From NCBI RefSeq assembly GCF_000428945.1, contig NZ_AUAX01000026.1:62001-126000 (forward strand): a stretch of DNA of 64,000 nt, written 5' to 3'. The DNA comes from Hamadaea tsunoensis DSM 44101 (GTDB taxonomy: Bacteria; Actinomycetota; Actinomycetes; Mycobacteriales; Micromonosporaceae). Under the pieces are notes generated by a model. It ran no database searches and was not told the origin of the DNA. It saw nothing but the letters and a program-made list of their open reading frames with translations. Positions 47,054-55,630 of the stretch are shown in pieces; positions within the stretch are counted from its first letter, which is position 1; every line of letters begins with the position of its first letter. The position numbers and the translations under genes are program-made.

Positions 47054-48403
47054 ATGTCCAACCCGACCGATCACCTTTGGATGCATTTCACACGGATGGG
47101 GGCGTACCGCGACGGCGCCGTGCCGACGATCGTGCGCGGCGACGGCTGCTACATCTGGGACGACCAGGGCCGGCGCTACCTCGACGGGCTCGCCGGCCTG
47201 TTCGTCGTCAACGCCGGCCACGGCCGCCAGGAACTCGCCGACGCCGCCCACAAGCAGGCGAGCGAGCTGGCGTACTTCCCGCTCTGGTCGTACGCGCACC
47301 CGAAGGCGGTCGAGCTGGCCGACCGGATCGCCGCGCTCGCACCCGGCGACCTCGACCGCGTCTTCTTCACGACCGGCGGCTCCGAGGCCGTCGAGAGCGC
47401 CTGGAAGCTCGCCCGCGCGTACTTCCGGCGGATCGGGCAGCCCACCCGGCACAAGGTCGTCAGCCGGTACATCGCGTACCACGGGACGTCGATGGGAGCC
47501 TTGTCGATCACCGGCGTGCCGGCGTTCAAGGTGGACTTCGAACCACTGGTGCCGGGCGGGATCAAGGTCCCCAACGCGAACTTCTACCGCGCCCCCGAAT
47601 TCTGCAAGGACGACGAGGCCGCCTTCGGCGTCTGGGCGGCCGACGAGATCGAACGGGCGATCCTGCGCGAGGGACCCGAGACGGTCTGCGCGGTCTACCT
47701 GGAACCGGTGCAGAACGCGGGCGGCTGCCTGCCCCCGCCGGCCGGCTACTTCCAGCGCGTACGCGAGATCTGCGACCGGTACGGCGTGCTGCTGGTGTCG
47801 GACGAGGTGATCTGCTCGTGGGGCCGGCTCGGCGAGTACTTCGGTGCCCAGCGCTACGGCTACCAGCCCGACATCATCACCACGGCGAAGGGCCTGACCT
47901 CGGGCTACTCCCCGCTCGGCGCGATGATCGCGGCCGACCGCCTGATCGAGCCGTTCCTGGCCGACGGGCAGATGTTCGCCCACGGCATCACGTTCGGCGG
48001 GCACCCGGTCAGCTGCGCGGTCGCCCTGGCCAATCTGGACATCTTCGAGCGCGAGGACCTGACCGGCCACGTACGCCGCAACACCGACGCCTTCCGCGCG
48101 ACCCTGAACAAGCTGTACGACCTGCCGATCGTGGGCGACGTCCGCGGCGACGGCTACTTCTTCGGCATCGAACTGGTCAAGGACACCGCGACCCGGGAGA
48201 CGTTCACCGACGCCGAGTCCGAACGCATCCTGCGCGGCTTCCTCTCGCAGGCCCTGTTCGACGCCGGTCTCTACTGCCGCGCCGACGACCGCGGCGACCC
48301 CGTGATCCAGCTTTCCCCGCCGCTCATCGCCGAGCAGCAGCAGTTCGACGAGATGGAGCAGATCCTGCGCGACGTGCTCACGCGCGCGTGGGCGCTGCTG
48401 TGA
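47054..48403 (+). CDS. Class-III aminotransferase, putative putrescine/omega-amine:pyruvate type
   Basis: A 449-residue PLP-dependent omega-transaminase. The PLP Lys is in ITTAKGLTSGYSPLGA (about residue 279). VSDEVICSWGRLGEYFG carries the Asp for the pyridine ring, FFTTGGSEAVESAWKLARAY binds phosphate and ITFGGHPVSCAVALANLDI is characteristic of the putrescine, taurine and beta-alanine:pyruvate groups. In this cluster the most likely role is deamination of putrescine to 4-aminobutanal. ATG 47054 has GAAGG 8 bases upstream. The stop overlaps the next gene's GTG by 4 bases. Confidence 0.88.
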   Translation: MSNPTDHLWMHFTRMGAYRDGAVPTIVRGDGCYIWDDQGRRYLDGLAGLFVVNAGHGRQELADAAHKQASELAYFPLWSYAHPKAVELADRIAALAPGDLDRVFFTTGGSEAVESAWKLARAYFRRIGQPTRHKVVSRYIAYHGTSMGALSITGVPAFKVDFEPLVPGGIKVPNANFYRAPEFCKDDEAAFGVWAADEIERAILREGPETVCAVYLEPVQNAGGCLPPPAGYFQRVREICDRYGVLLVSDEVICSWGRLGEYFGAQRYGYQPDIITTAKGLTSGYSPLGAMIAADRLIEPFLADGQMFAHGITFGGHPVSCAVALANLDIFEREDLTGHVRRNTDAFRATLNKLYDLPIVGDVRGDGYFFGIELVKDTATRETFTDAESERILRGFLSQALFDAGLYCRADDRGDPVIQLSPPLIAEQQQFDEMEQILRDVLTRAWALL

Positions 48404-49722
48404 TCGGTTCGTACTGGGAAGAGACGGGCGGCCCGAACCGGTCCCGCCCGCCTCTCGCCGGCGACGCGACCGTCGACGTGGCGATCGTCGGCGCCGGCTA
48501 CACCGGGCTGTGGACGGCGTACTACCTGGCGCGCGCCGAGCCCGGCCTGCGGATCGCCGTGGTCGAGGCCGAGCACGCCGGATTCGGTGCCAGCGGCCGC
48601 AACGGCGGCTGGTGCTCCGCCCTGCTGCCCATGTCCGACGCCGCGGTCGCCCGGTCCCACGGCCCGGCCGCCGCGGCCGCCCTCCGGACCGCGATGAACG
48701 ACACCGTCGAGGAGGTCGGCCGGGTCGCCGACGCCGAGGACATCGACTGCCACTACGCCCGCGGCGGCACGATCACGCTCGCGCGTACACCCGCGCAGGA
48801 AGAACGGGCCCGCGCGGAGGGCGACCTGTGGCTCGACGCCGAAGCGGCCCGCGCCGTCTGCGGTGCCAGCGGCGTGCGCGGCGCGACCTACACCCCTCAC
48901 TGCGCCGCGCTGCACCCCTTGCGCCTGGTGCGCGGGCTCGCCGCGGCGGCCGAGCGGCGCGGCGTCACGATCCACGAGCACACCCGGGCCGTCCGCCTCA
49001 CCGCCCGCGAGGTCGTCACCGACCGCGGCACTCTCGCCGCCCGTTCCGTCGTACGCGCGACCGAGGCCTACACGTCCCGGCTGCCGGGCCTGCGCCGGGC
49101 GATCGTGCCGGTGTACTCCCTGATGATCGCGACCCCGCCGCTGCCGGAGTCCACCTGGGACACCATCGGCCTGCGCCACCGGGAGACGTTCGCCGACCAT
49201 CGCCACTTGATCATCTACGGCCAGCGTACGGCCGACGACCGGCTCGTCTTCGGCGGCCGCGGCGCCCCCTACCACTACGGTTCGGCGGTCCGGCCGGCGT
49301 ACGACCGGGTGCCCCGGGTCTTCGACCTGCTCCGATCGGCCCTGCGCGACCTGTTCCCGATCCTCGGCGACGTCCCGGTCGCGTACGCGTGGGGCGGCCC
49401 GCTCGGCATCGCCCGCGACTGGCACGCCTCGGTGGGCCGCCGACCCGACGGCGTGTACGCGGCCGGCGGCTACGTCGGCGACGGAGTGGCCGCCTCCAAC
49501 CTCGCCGGGCGTACGCTCGCCGACCTCGTCCTGCGGCGGACGACCTCGCTGACCGCGCTGCCCTGGGTCGGGCACGAGTCACCGCGCTGGGAACCGGAGC
49601 CACTGCGCTGGCTCGGGGCGAACGCGGGCCTCAGACTGATGAGCGCGGCCGATCGGGAGGAAGCCCGCACCGGACACCCCTCCCGCAGGGCAGCCCTGTT
49701 CCACCGCCTCCTGGGCGGCTGA
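48400..49722 (+). CDS. FAD-dependent oxidoreductase (second PuuB-like protein)
   Basis: A 440-residue DAO-fold flavoprotein. The FAD site is VAIVGAGYTGLWTAYYLARA (about residues 27-46) and the family signature is AGFGASGRNGGWCSALLP (about 61-78), parallel to the gene at 38863. C-terminal GYVGDGVAASNLAGRTLAD is the second FAD-binding region. GTG at 48400 is inside the transaminase stop (GTGA), so translation is coupled and the two enzymes probably act on the same amine or its product. Overall identity to the other PuuB-like protein looks moderate, so an old duplication is likely. Confidence 0.85.
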   Translation: MIGSYWEETGGPNRSRPPLAGDATVDVAIVGAGYTGLWTAYYLARAEPGLRIAVVEAEHAGFGASGRNGGWCSALLPMSDAAVARSHGPAAAAALRTAMNDTVEEVGRVADAEDIDCHYARGGTITLARTPAQEERARAEGDLWLDAEAARAVCGASGVRGATYTPHCAALHPLRLVRGLAAAAERRGVTIHEHTRAVRLTAREVVTDRGTLAARSVVRATEAYTSRLPGLRRAIVPVYSLMIATPPLPESTWDTIGLRHRETFADHRHLIIYGQRTADDRLVFGGRGAPYHYGSAVRPAYDRVPRVFDLLRSALRDLFPILGDVPVAYAWGGPLGIARDWHASVGRRPDGVYAAGGYVGDGVAASNLAGRTLADLVLRRTTSLTALPWVGHESPRWEPEPLRWLGANAGLRLMSAADREEARTGHPSRRAALFHRLLGG

Positions 49723-49756
49723 CCCCGCGTACCCCTCTGTACGCCTGCCGGCGCCG

Positions 49757-50116
49757 CTACTGGGGTGGCGGGACCGCTCGGAGGTGGCCGCGGCGGCCCG
49801 GGGTGGGCGGGAGCGGCGTGCCGTCTTGGGCGATCCGGGGCGCCGGGCGGGCCGCCTCGCGTACCGCCTCGGCCAGGGCGACCAGGTCATCGGTCGTGGG
49901 CGGGGGTGTCTCGAACTCACCGTCATGGCGCACGAGCTGCCAGCCGCGGGGGGCGGTCAGGCTGCGCGCGTGCGTCTCGCACAGGTCATACGTGTGCGGT
50001 TCCTGATTGATGGCGAGAGGTCCGACAACTGCCGTGGAGTCCGAATAGACATAGGTCAGCGTCGCAACTGCCTGCCGGGGGCATCCGTTGCGGGAACAGC
50101 GTCGCGGTGACCTCAC
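49757..50116 (-). CDS. DUF3499 family protein
   Basis: A 119-residue protein conserved next to whiB2 in actinobacteria (Rv3258c type) and of unknown function. The N-terminus RSPRRCSRNGCPRQAVATLT has a C-x4-C pair and TYDLCETHARSLTAPRGWQL has C-x2-H, which together suggest one zinc site. The C-terminal 50 residues are Pro-rich. It starts at GTG 50116. It is divergent from the metallopeptidase-like gene over 107 bases. It marks the point where conserved synteny with mycobacteria resumes after the polyamine island. Confidence 0.88.
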   Translation of the reverse strand: MRSPRRCSRNGCPRQAVATLTYVYSDSTAVVGPLAINQEPHTYDLCETHARSLTAPRGWQLVRHDGEFETPPPTTDDLVALAEAVREAARPAPRIAQDGTPLPPTPGRRGHLRAVPPPQ

Positions 50117-50223
50117 GGCCGCTGACGTTAGCGTGTCGTGTCCAACAGGACTTCCCCGACACGCCCGAATACTGTGGGTGAACTCGCTCTCGGTACGCCG
50201 GACGGCCGGGCTAGGGTAGCTGC

Positions 50224-50667
50224 GTGACCGATCCTCGCCACCCCCGACCGCGCAGTCGGGCGCACCGCGACCGGCACGGCCGGGGCCTGCGGGGCCGGCT
50301 GGTGCCGGCGAGCGTACCGATGTCGCGGACCAAGGCGGAGATCTTCGACGATCTCGTGCTCGACACCGTCGAGGGACTCGAACGCCGGTACTCCAAGGAA
50401 CTGCAGGGCGTCGAGTTCGCCGTCGAGGACGTTCCGCCGGATCTCAACGTCTACGACTCCGACGTGCTCGAGGACGGCTCGGTGCCGCTGGCCCGGCTGC
50501 TGCCCGGCCGGCCGGGGCGCCACGGCGTACCGCCGCGGATCGTGGTCTACCGGCGGCCGCTGGAATTCCGCGCCGGGGACCGCGACGATCTCGCCGAACT
50601 CGTCCGGGACGTGGTCGTCGAGCAGGTGGCCAACCTGCTCGGGCTGAATCCCGAGGACATCAGATGA
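50224..50667 (+). CDS. Metallopeptidase-like protein lacking the HExxH motif
   Basis: A 147-residue protein of the zincin-like PF06262 type, in the place of Rv3259. The conserved fold is visible from MSRTKAEIFDDLVLDTVEGL (about residue 33) to the end. Where family members with catalytic activity carry HExxH, this protein has VVVEQVANLLGLNPEDI, so both zinc-binding histidines are missing and protease activity is unlikely. An Arg-rich lead of 30 residues precedes the domain. The GTG at 50224 is the only start that keeps the lead; the ATG at 50320 would begin at the domain. Convergent with whiB2 across a strong terminator. Confidence 0.82.
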   Translation: MTDPRHPRPRSRAHRDRHGRGLRGRLVPASVPMSRTKAEIFDDLVLDTVEGLERRYSKELQGVEFAVEDVPPDLNVYDSDVLEDGSVPLARLLPGRPGRHGVPPRIVVYRRPLEFRAGDRDDLAELVRDVVVEQVANLLGLNPEDIR

Positions 50668-50669
50668 AC

Positions 50670-50701
50670 GATGCCCCGGCGGATCACTCCGCCGGGGCAT
50701 C
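50670..50701. terminator. Bidirectional terminator between the metallopeptidase-like gene and whiB2
   Basis: GATGCCCCGGCGGA (50670-50683) and its exact complement (50688-50701) around TCAC make a perfect 14-base stem, between stops at 50667 and 50726. Confidence 0.85.
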
Positions 50702-50725
50702 GCCCCAAACCTTCGCCGGCCTGCC

Positions 50726-50983
50726 TCAGGCCGCGCGGCGCTTCAGCTTGCGGCGCTCGCGTTCGGACAGTCCACCCCAGATGCCGAAGCGTTCGTCGTG
50801 GCCCAGCGCGTACTCCAGGCATTCGGCCTTGACCTCGCAGCGCGAGCAGATTCGTTTCGCCTCGCGGGTCGACCCGCCCTTCTCCGGGAAGAAAGCTTCC
50901 GGGTCGGTCTGCGAGCACAGTGCCCGCTCCTGCCATTCAGGCGCGTTGCCGAGCAGATCGGCGACGACGGGACGGCCGTCCAT
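50726..50983 (-). CDS. whiB2: WhiB-family iron-sulfur regulator, WhiB2/WhmD type
   Basis: An 85-residue WhiB protein, an Fe-S cluster transcription factor; WhiB2 is tied to septation and sporulation in actinobacteria. Four cysteines for the [4Fe-4S] cluster are in ALCSQTD, ICSRCEVKAEC (about residues 23, 46, 49 and 55). The G[I/V]WGG turn is GIWGGLSERERRK and a basic C-terminus follows (LKRRAA). ATG 50983 has GGAGG 8 bases upstream, which decides it over ATG 51055 in frame. Position beside DUF3499 and the metallopeptidase-like gene matches Rv3260c. Confidence 0.95.
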   Translation of the reverse strand: MDGRPVVADLLGNAPEWQERALCSQTDPEAFFPEKGGSTREAKRICSRCEVKAECLEYALGHDERFGIWGGLSERERRKLKRRAA

Positions 50984-51255
50984 CGCACCAGCCTCCTTCA
51001 CTGCGCCGGTCCGGCCGGCGCATCCCCCCTCTTGCCCTCTAGCGGTCGGCGCCATCGGAACAACCCCTGAGAATTACACGCAGGCCGCGTCTGCATCGTC
51101 AAGGCGAACGGACCAGTCAGGACCGTTCGTACCGGGGCACCCCGCCACTGCCCTATCGGTTCGCCGACCCGATTGGTTACGCCCTCTCGGCGTGTCGTAC
51201 CAAGAAATTCTGCGGGGTCGGCGCAAACTGGCGCACTGAATTCCCCCACGACGGC

Positions 51256-53802
51256 TCACAGGAGGGCATACGTCGTGCTCCGCTGCCGGGCCGGGCGCCC
51301 CGCCGCCGCGGCGATCTCCTGTAGTTGTCTCACCGTACGCGCCGAGCCGTGCTCCGATCCGGCCATTCGCGAAATCGTCTCCTCCATCAAGGTTCCGCCC
51401 AGGTCATTGCAGCCCGACCGGAGCATGTCGACGGTGCCGGAGTCGCCCATCTTGACCCACGAACACTGAATGTTGTCGATACGTCCGGTCAGCAGGATCC
51501 GGGCCATCGCGTGCACCACGCGGTTCTCCCGCCACGAGGCACCCGGACGGGCGATCCCCGCCAGATAGATCGGCGCGTTCGTGTGGACGAACGGCAACGC
51601 TACGAATTCAGTGAATCCCCCGGTTCTGTCCTGGATCGCGGCGAGTACGCGGAAATGCCCGAGCCAGTGGCCCGGGTGATCCACATGTCCGTACATCATG
51701 GTCGCGGAGCTGCGTATCCCCAGCGCATGGGCGGTCGAAACCACCTCGATCCACTGGGATGCCGGAAGTTTGCCCTTGGTGAGGACCCAGCGCACCTCGT
51801 CGTCGAGGATCTCCGCGGCGGTGCCGGGGATCGTGTCCAATCCGGAGTCCCGCAGCCGGCCCAGCCAGTCGGCGATCGGGACGCCGGCCTTGGCCGCGGC
51901 CGTGACGATCTCCATCGGCGAGAACGCGTGCACGTGCATCCCCGGTACGCGCGCCTTGATGGCCTCGATGACGGCCGGGTAGTACGACATCGGCAGTTTG
52001 GGGTCGATCCCGCCCTGGAGGCAGACCTCCGTGGCACCGGCCGCCGCCGCTTCGGCCGCCCGTTCGGCCACCTGGTCGATGCTCAGCCGGTACGCGTCGG
52101 CGTCGTGCTCCCGCTGGGCGAACGCGCAGAACCGGCAGCCGACATAGCAGACGTTGGAGAAGTTGATGTTGCGATTGACCACATAGGTCACATCGTCCCC
52201 GACCGCCGTACGCCGGTGGTGGTCGGCGATGCGGCACAGCTCGTCCAGCTCCGGGCCGTCGGCCGCGAACAGGGCCAGCGCCTCGGCTTCGTGGGCCGGG
52301 TCGAGGAGGGCGGCGGGATCGCGTACCGCGCGGTCGAGGGCGGCCGCCATGACGGAGTCCACTCGGGACGGCACGGTCACGCTGGGCACGGTCTCGGACA
52401 GGGCCGCCCAGTCGCCGTAGACGGAGTCGAAATCGGAGCGGCGGTCGTCGGTCCGGCCGCTGACGTCGATCGCGGTGTGCAGATCCGTCCGGCCGCCGTA
52501 CGCCTCCTCGGGCTCCTGCCAGGGCCGGCCCTCCGGGATCGCGGACTCGACCGCCAGTCCGGTCGCCGGATCCATCAGGGCCGCCACGTGCGCGTGCAGG
52601 CGGGGATCCAGCCACGGCTCACCCGACAGCCCCCGCCGCGCGTACGCGGGATAGATCGTCAGGCGCTCGCGGAGCTGGAACCCGGCGGCGGCGGTGTGCT
52701 GCGCGAGGAGCTCGATCTGGGGCCAGGGCCGCTCGGGGTTGACGTGGTCGGCGGTGACCGGGGAGACGCCGCCCCAGTCGTCGATGCCGGCCCGGATGAG
52801 CAGGCCGTAGTCGCCGGCCTCGGCGACGAGGTTCGGCGGCGCCTGGATGCGCAGCGCCGGCCCGCAGACCAGCCGGGTGACGGCGATGGTCGCCGCGAGG
52901 TCGAGCATGTCGGCGTCGGGCGCGGACCGCATGGCCGTGTCGGGCTTGGCCCGGAAGTTCTGGACGATGATCTCCTGGACGTGCCCGTACGCGCGGGCCG
53001 CCCGGCGCATCTCGAAGATCGCGTCGACCCGCTCGGCGGGCGTCTCCCCGATGCCGATGAGGATGCCCGTCGTGAACGGTACGCCGACCCGGCCGGCGTC
53101 CTCCAGGACCCGCAGCCGCACGGCCGGTTCCTTGTCGGGCGAGCCGAAGTGCGGGCCGCCGGGCTCCGACCACAGGCGGGTCGCGGTGGTCTCCAGCATC
53201 ATGCCCATGCTCGGCGCCACCGGCTTGAGCCGCTGCAGATCCGCCCAGGTCATGACGCCCGGGTTGAGATGCGGCAGCAGACCGGTCTCCTCCAGCACCG
53301 CGATCGCGCTGGCGCGTACGTAGTCCAGAGTGGAGTCGTAGCCGCGCTCGTGCAGCCACTCGGCCGCCGCCGGCCACCGGTCCTCCGGCCGGTCGCCCAG
53401 CGTGAACAGGGCCTCCTTGCAGCCCTGGGCGGCGCCGGCCCGCGCGATGGCGAGCACCTCCTCGCGCTCCAGGAACGGCACGGTCTTGTGCGGCACCGTC
53501 GCGAAGGTGCAGTAGTGGCACCGGTCGCGGCACAGCCGGGTCAGCGGGATGAAGACCTTCTTCGAGAACGTCACGACCCCCGGACGGCCCGCCTGCGCCA
53601 GGCCCGCGTCGCGTACCGCGCCGGCGACCGCCAGCAGCGCGTCCAGGTCGGCGCCGCGCGCCGAGAGCAGGATCTCGGCCTCGCCGCGGTCCAGCGTGCG
53701 GCCTTCTCGCGCGCGGTGCAACGCCCTGCGCATTCCGTTCTCGGGTACGCCCGGCCGAGACGAAGCCGGCGGCTCGGAAGATCCAGCTGAAGAGAGCGCC
53801 AC
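51256..53802 (-). CDS. fbiC: FO synthase FbiC (fused CofG/CofH)
   Basis: Makes the deazaflavin chromophore FO of coenzyme F420 from tyrosine and 5-amino-6-ribitylaminouracil. Two radical-SAM halves are fused in 848 residues. The CofG half carries C91, C95 and C98 (CRDRCHYC) and the CofH half CYVGCRFC near residue 550. The 848-residue length matches actinobacterial FbiC. The C-terminus [19 protein letters not shown] is typical. It is divergent from fbiA with a 56-base gap, so the chromophore and tail pathways can be regulated together. In M. tuberculosis fbiC is located elsewhere, so this placement differs from the otherwise shared order. Confidence 0.97.
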   Translation of the reverse strand: MALSSAGSSEPPASSRPGVPENGMRRALHRAREGRTLDRGEAEILLSARGADLDALLAVAGAVRDAGLAQAGRPGVVTFSKKVFIPLTRLCRDRCHYCTFATVPHKTVPFLEREEVLAIARAGAAQGCKEALFTLGDRPEDRWPAAAEWLHERGYDSTLDYVRASAIAVLEETGLLPHLNPGVMTWADLQRLKPVAPSMGMMLETTATRLWSEPGGPHFGSPDKEPAVRLRVLEDAGRVGVPFTTGILIGIGETPAERVDAIFEMRRAARAYGHVQEIIVQNFRAKPDTAMRSAPDADMLDLAATIAVTRLVCGPALRIQAPPNLVAEAGDYGLLIRAGIDDWGGVSPVTADHVNPERPWPQIELLAQHTAAAGFQLRERLTIYPAYARRGLSGEPWLDPRLHAHVAALMDPATGLAVESAIPEGRPWQEPEEAYGGRTDLHTAIDVSGRTDDRRSDFDSVYGDWAALSETVPSVTVPSRVDSVMAAALDRAVRDPAALLDPAHEAEALALFAADGPELDELCRIADHHRRTAVGDDVTYVVNRNINFSNVCYVGCRFCAFAQREHDADAYRLSIDQVAERAAEAAAAGATEVCLQGGIDPKLPMSYYPAVIEAIKARVPGMHVHAFSPMEIVTAAAKAGVPIADWLGRLRDSGLDTIPGTAAEILDDEVRWVLTKGKLPASQWIEVVSTAHALGIRSSATMMYGHVDHPGHWLGHFRVLAAIQDRTGGFTEFVALPFVHTNAPIYLAGIARPGASWRENRVVHAMARILLTGRIDNIQCSWVKMGDSGTVDMLRSGCNDLGGTLMEETISRMAGSEHGSARTVRQLQEIAAAAGRPARQRSTTYALL

Positions 53803-53858
53803 GAGGGGCAGCCTAACGCCGTTGGAGAAACGACGAGGTCATGGGAGAGGATGGGGTC

Positions 53859-54869
53859 ATGCGCATTACCGTGATCGCCGGCGGCATCGGCGGGGCACGC
53901 TTCCTGCAGGGGGTGCGCGCGTACGCGCGCGCCGTCGACGCGAGCGTGACCGCGATCGTCAATGTCGGTGACGACGTGACCCTGCATGGCCTGCGAATCT
54001 GCCCCGATCTCGACTCCGTCATGTACACCCTCGGCGGTGGCAACGACGTCGAGCGCGGCTGGGGCCGGGCCAAGGAGACCTGGACGGTCAAGGAGGAACT
54101 CGCCGCGTACGGGGTCGGCCCCGAGTGGTTCGGGCTCGGCGACCGGGACATCGCGACACATCTCACGCGTACGGTGATGCTCAATGCCGGTTATCCGCTC
54201 TCGCAGGTCACGCAGGCTCTCTGCCAGCGGTGGCAGCCGGGTGTGACGATGATCCCGGCCACCGACGACGCGGTCGAGACACATGTGATCATTTCCGCCG
54301 CCGACGCCGCCGACCAGGGACTCGTCACCTCCGCCTCGGCCACGGCCGCGCTGGAGGGCGGCGACTACGCCCTGCACTTCCAGGAGTGGTGGGTACGCTT
54401 CCGCGCCGGCATCCCGGCCAAGCGCTTCGTGTTCGTGGGCGCCGACGCGTCGAAGCCCGCCCCCGGCGTGGAGGACGCCCTGCTCGGCGCCGACGTCGTG
54501 CTGGTCGCGCCGAGCAATCCGGTCGTGTCGGTCGCGCCGGTCCTGGCCGTCCCGGGCATCCGGTCGGCGCTGCTCACCAGCCGCGCCCCGGTCATCGGCG
54601 TGTCCCCCGTCATCGGCGGCGCACCCGTACGCGGGATGGCCGACAAGTGCCTCGCCGCCATCGGGGTCGAATGCTCGGCGGCCGGGGTCGGCGGCGCGTA
54701 CGGGGCCCGGTCGGCGGGCGGCCTGCTGGACGCGTGGCTGGTGGACACCACCGACGCCGGGATCGTCGTGCCGGGCGTGACCGTCCGCTCCGCTCCGCTG
54801 TGGATGACCGACGAGGACGCGACGGTGGCCATGGTGCGGGCGGCCCTCACCGCCGGCGGTGTGGTGTGA
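53859..54869 (+). CDS. fbiA: 2-phospho-L-lactate (or PEP) transferase FbiA / CofD
   Basis: Joins FO to the lactyl or enolpyruvyl phosphate donor, giving F420-0 or dehydro-F420-0. In 336 residues: RITVIAGGIGGARFLQGVRA at the N-terminus is the nucleotide-binding Rossmann start, VNVGDDVTLHGLRICPDLDS contains the conserved acidic metal site, and SNPVVSVAPVLAVPGI is the phosphate/FO-binding part. ATG 53859 has GGGAGAGG 8 bases upstream; an ATG 18 bases earlier is weaker. It is coupled to fbiB (GTGA overlap). Confidence 0.96.
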   Translation: MRITVIAGGIGGARFLQGVRAYARAVDASVTAIVNVGDDVTLHGLRICPDLDSVMYTLGGGNDVERGWGRAKETWTVKEELAAYGVGPEWFGLGDRDIATHLTRTVMLNAGYPLSQVTQALCQRWQPGVTMIPATDDAVETHVIISAADAADQGLVTSASATAALEGGDYALHFQEWWVRFRAGIPAKRFVFVGADASKPAPGVEDALLGADVVLVAPSNPVVSVAPVLAVPGIRSALLTSRAPVIGVSPVIGGAPVRGMADKCLAAIGVECSAAGVGGAYGARSAGGLLDAWLVDTTDAGIVVPGVTVRSAPLWMTDEDATVAMVRAALTAGGVV

Positions 54870-55630
54870 CCGGTTTCCAGGTCCTCCCGGTCACCGGCAT
54901 CCCCGAGGTACGCCCCGGCGACGACCTGGTCGAGCTGATCGCCGCCGCCGCGCCGTGGCTGGAGCCGCTGGACGTGCTCGTGGTCACCAGCAAGATCGTC
55001 TCGAAGTCCGAGGGTGCGCTGGTCGACGTGCCGACGTCCGGTCCGGAGCGCGAGGCGGCCCGCGAGGCGGCCCTGGCCACCCAGACCGCCCGGGTCGTCG
55101 CCACCCGGGGGCACACCCGCATCGTGCAGACGCACCACGGCTTCGTCATGGCCAGCGCCGGGATCGACGCGTCCAACGTGGACCGTTCCCAGCTCGTGCT
55201 GCTGCCCAAGGACCCGGACGCCTCGGCCCGCGTACTGCGGGCGGGATTCCTGGCGCGCGGCCTCGACGTGGCGATCATCGTCTCGGACACGATGGGCCGG
55301 CCGTGGCGCAACGGGCTCACCGACGTGGCCCTCGGCTCGGCCGGGATCGCGCCGCTGCGCGACCACCGGGGCGAGACCGACCCGCACGGCAACGAGCTGC
55401 ACATCACCCAGATGGCCGTGGTCGACGAGCTGGCGGCAGCCGCCGAGCTGGTCAAAGGCAAGATCGACCAGGTGCCGGTGGCGGTGGTCCGGGGCTACCT
55501 GACGGCGACCGTCGACGAGGTCCCCGGCGTGGCCCCCACCCTGGTACGCGACGCCGCCAACGACCTGTTCTCGCTGGGAACCGCCGAGGCGATCGCGCTC
55601 GGCGAGAAGCTGGCCCGCGGGACGGACTAG
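54866..55630 (+). CDS. fbiB: F420-0:gamma-glutamyl ligase, single-domain FbiB/CofE
   Basis: Adds L-glutamate residues to F420-0. The 254-residue product covers only the CofE domain: VLPVTGIPEVRPGDDLVELI, VTSKIVSKSEGALVDV and IIVSDTMGRPWRNGLTDVALG are all present. Mycobacterial FbiB is about 450 residues and has an additional FMN-binding nitroreductase-fold domain that reduces dehydro-F420-0. That domain is absent here, since the stop follows LGEKLARGTD and no such gene is adjacent. GTG 54866 overlaps the fbiA stop. The stop codon shares four bases (CTAG) with the stop of the convergent ArsR-type gene. Confidence 0.93.
   Translation: MTGFQVLPVTGIPEVRPGDDLVELIAAAAPWLEPLDVLVVTSKIVSKSEGALVDVPTSGPEREAAREAALATQTARVVATRGHTRIVQTHHGFVMASAGIDASNVDRSQLVLLPKDPDASARVLRAGFLARGLDVAIIVSDTMGRPWRNGLTDVALGSAGIAPLRDHRGETDPHGNELHITQMAVVDELAAAAELVKGKIDQVPVAVVRGYLTATVDEVPGVAPTLVRDAANDLFSLGTAEAIALGEKLARGTD

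Noticed and set aside
46354-49722. Continuous open frame of 1122 codons over the Lrp and transaminase genes into the flavoprotein
   Set aside because: Only the last 440 codons match a protein family; the rest is an alternative frame of the two upstream genes, so it is not a fusion protein.
32624-49722. Integrative element carrying the polyamine genes
   Set aside because: No integrase, transposase, tRNA gene or flanking direct repeat was seen at either border, so only a synteny difference can be claimed.
51325-53790. Open frame of 821 codons antisense to fbiC
   Set aside because: Same shadow effect; fbiC on the other strand has both radical-SAM motifs and full family length.
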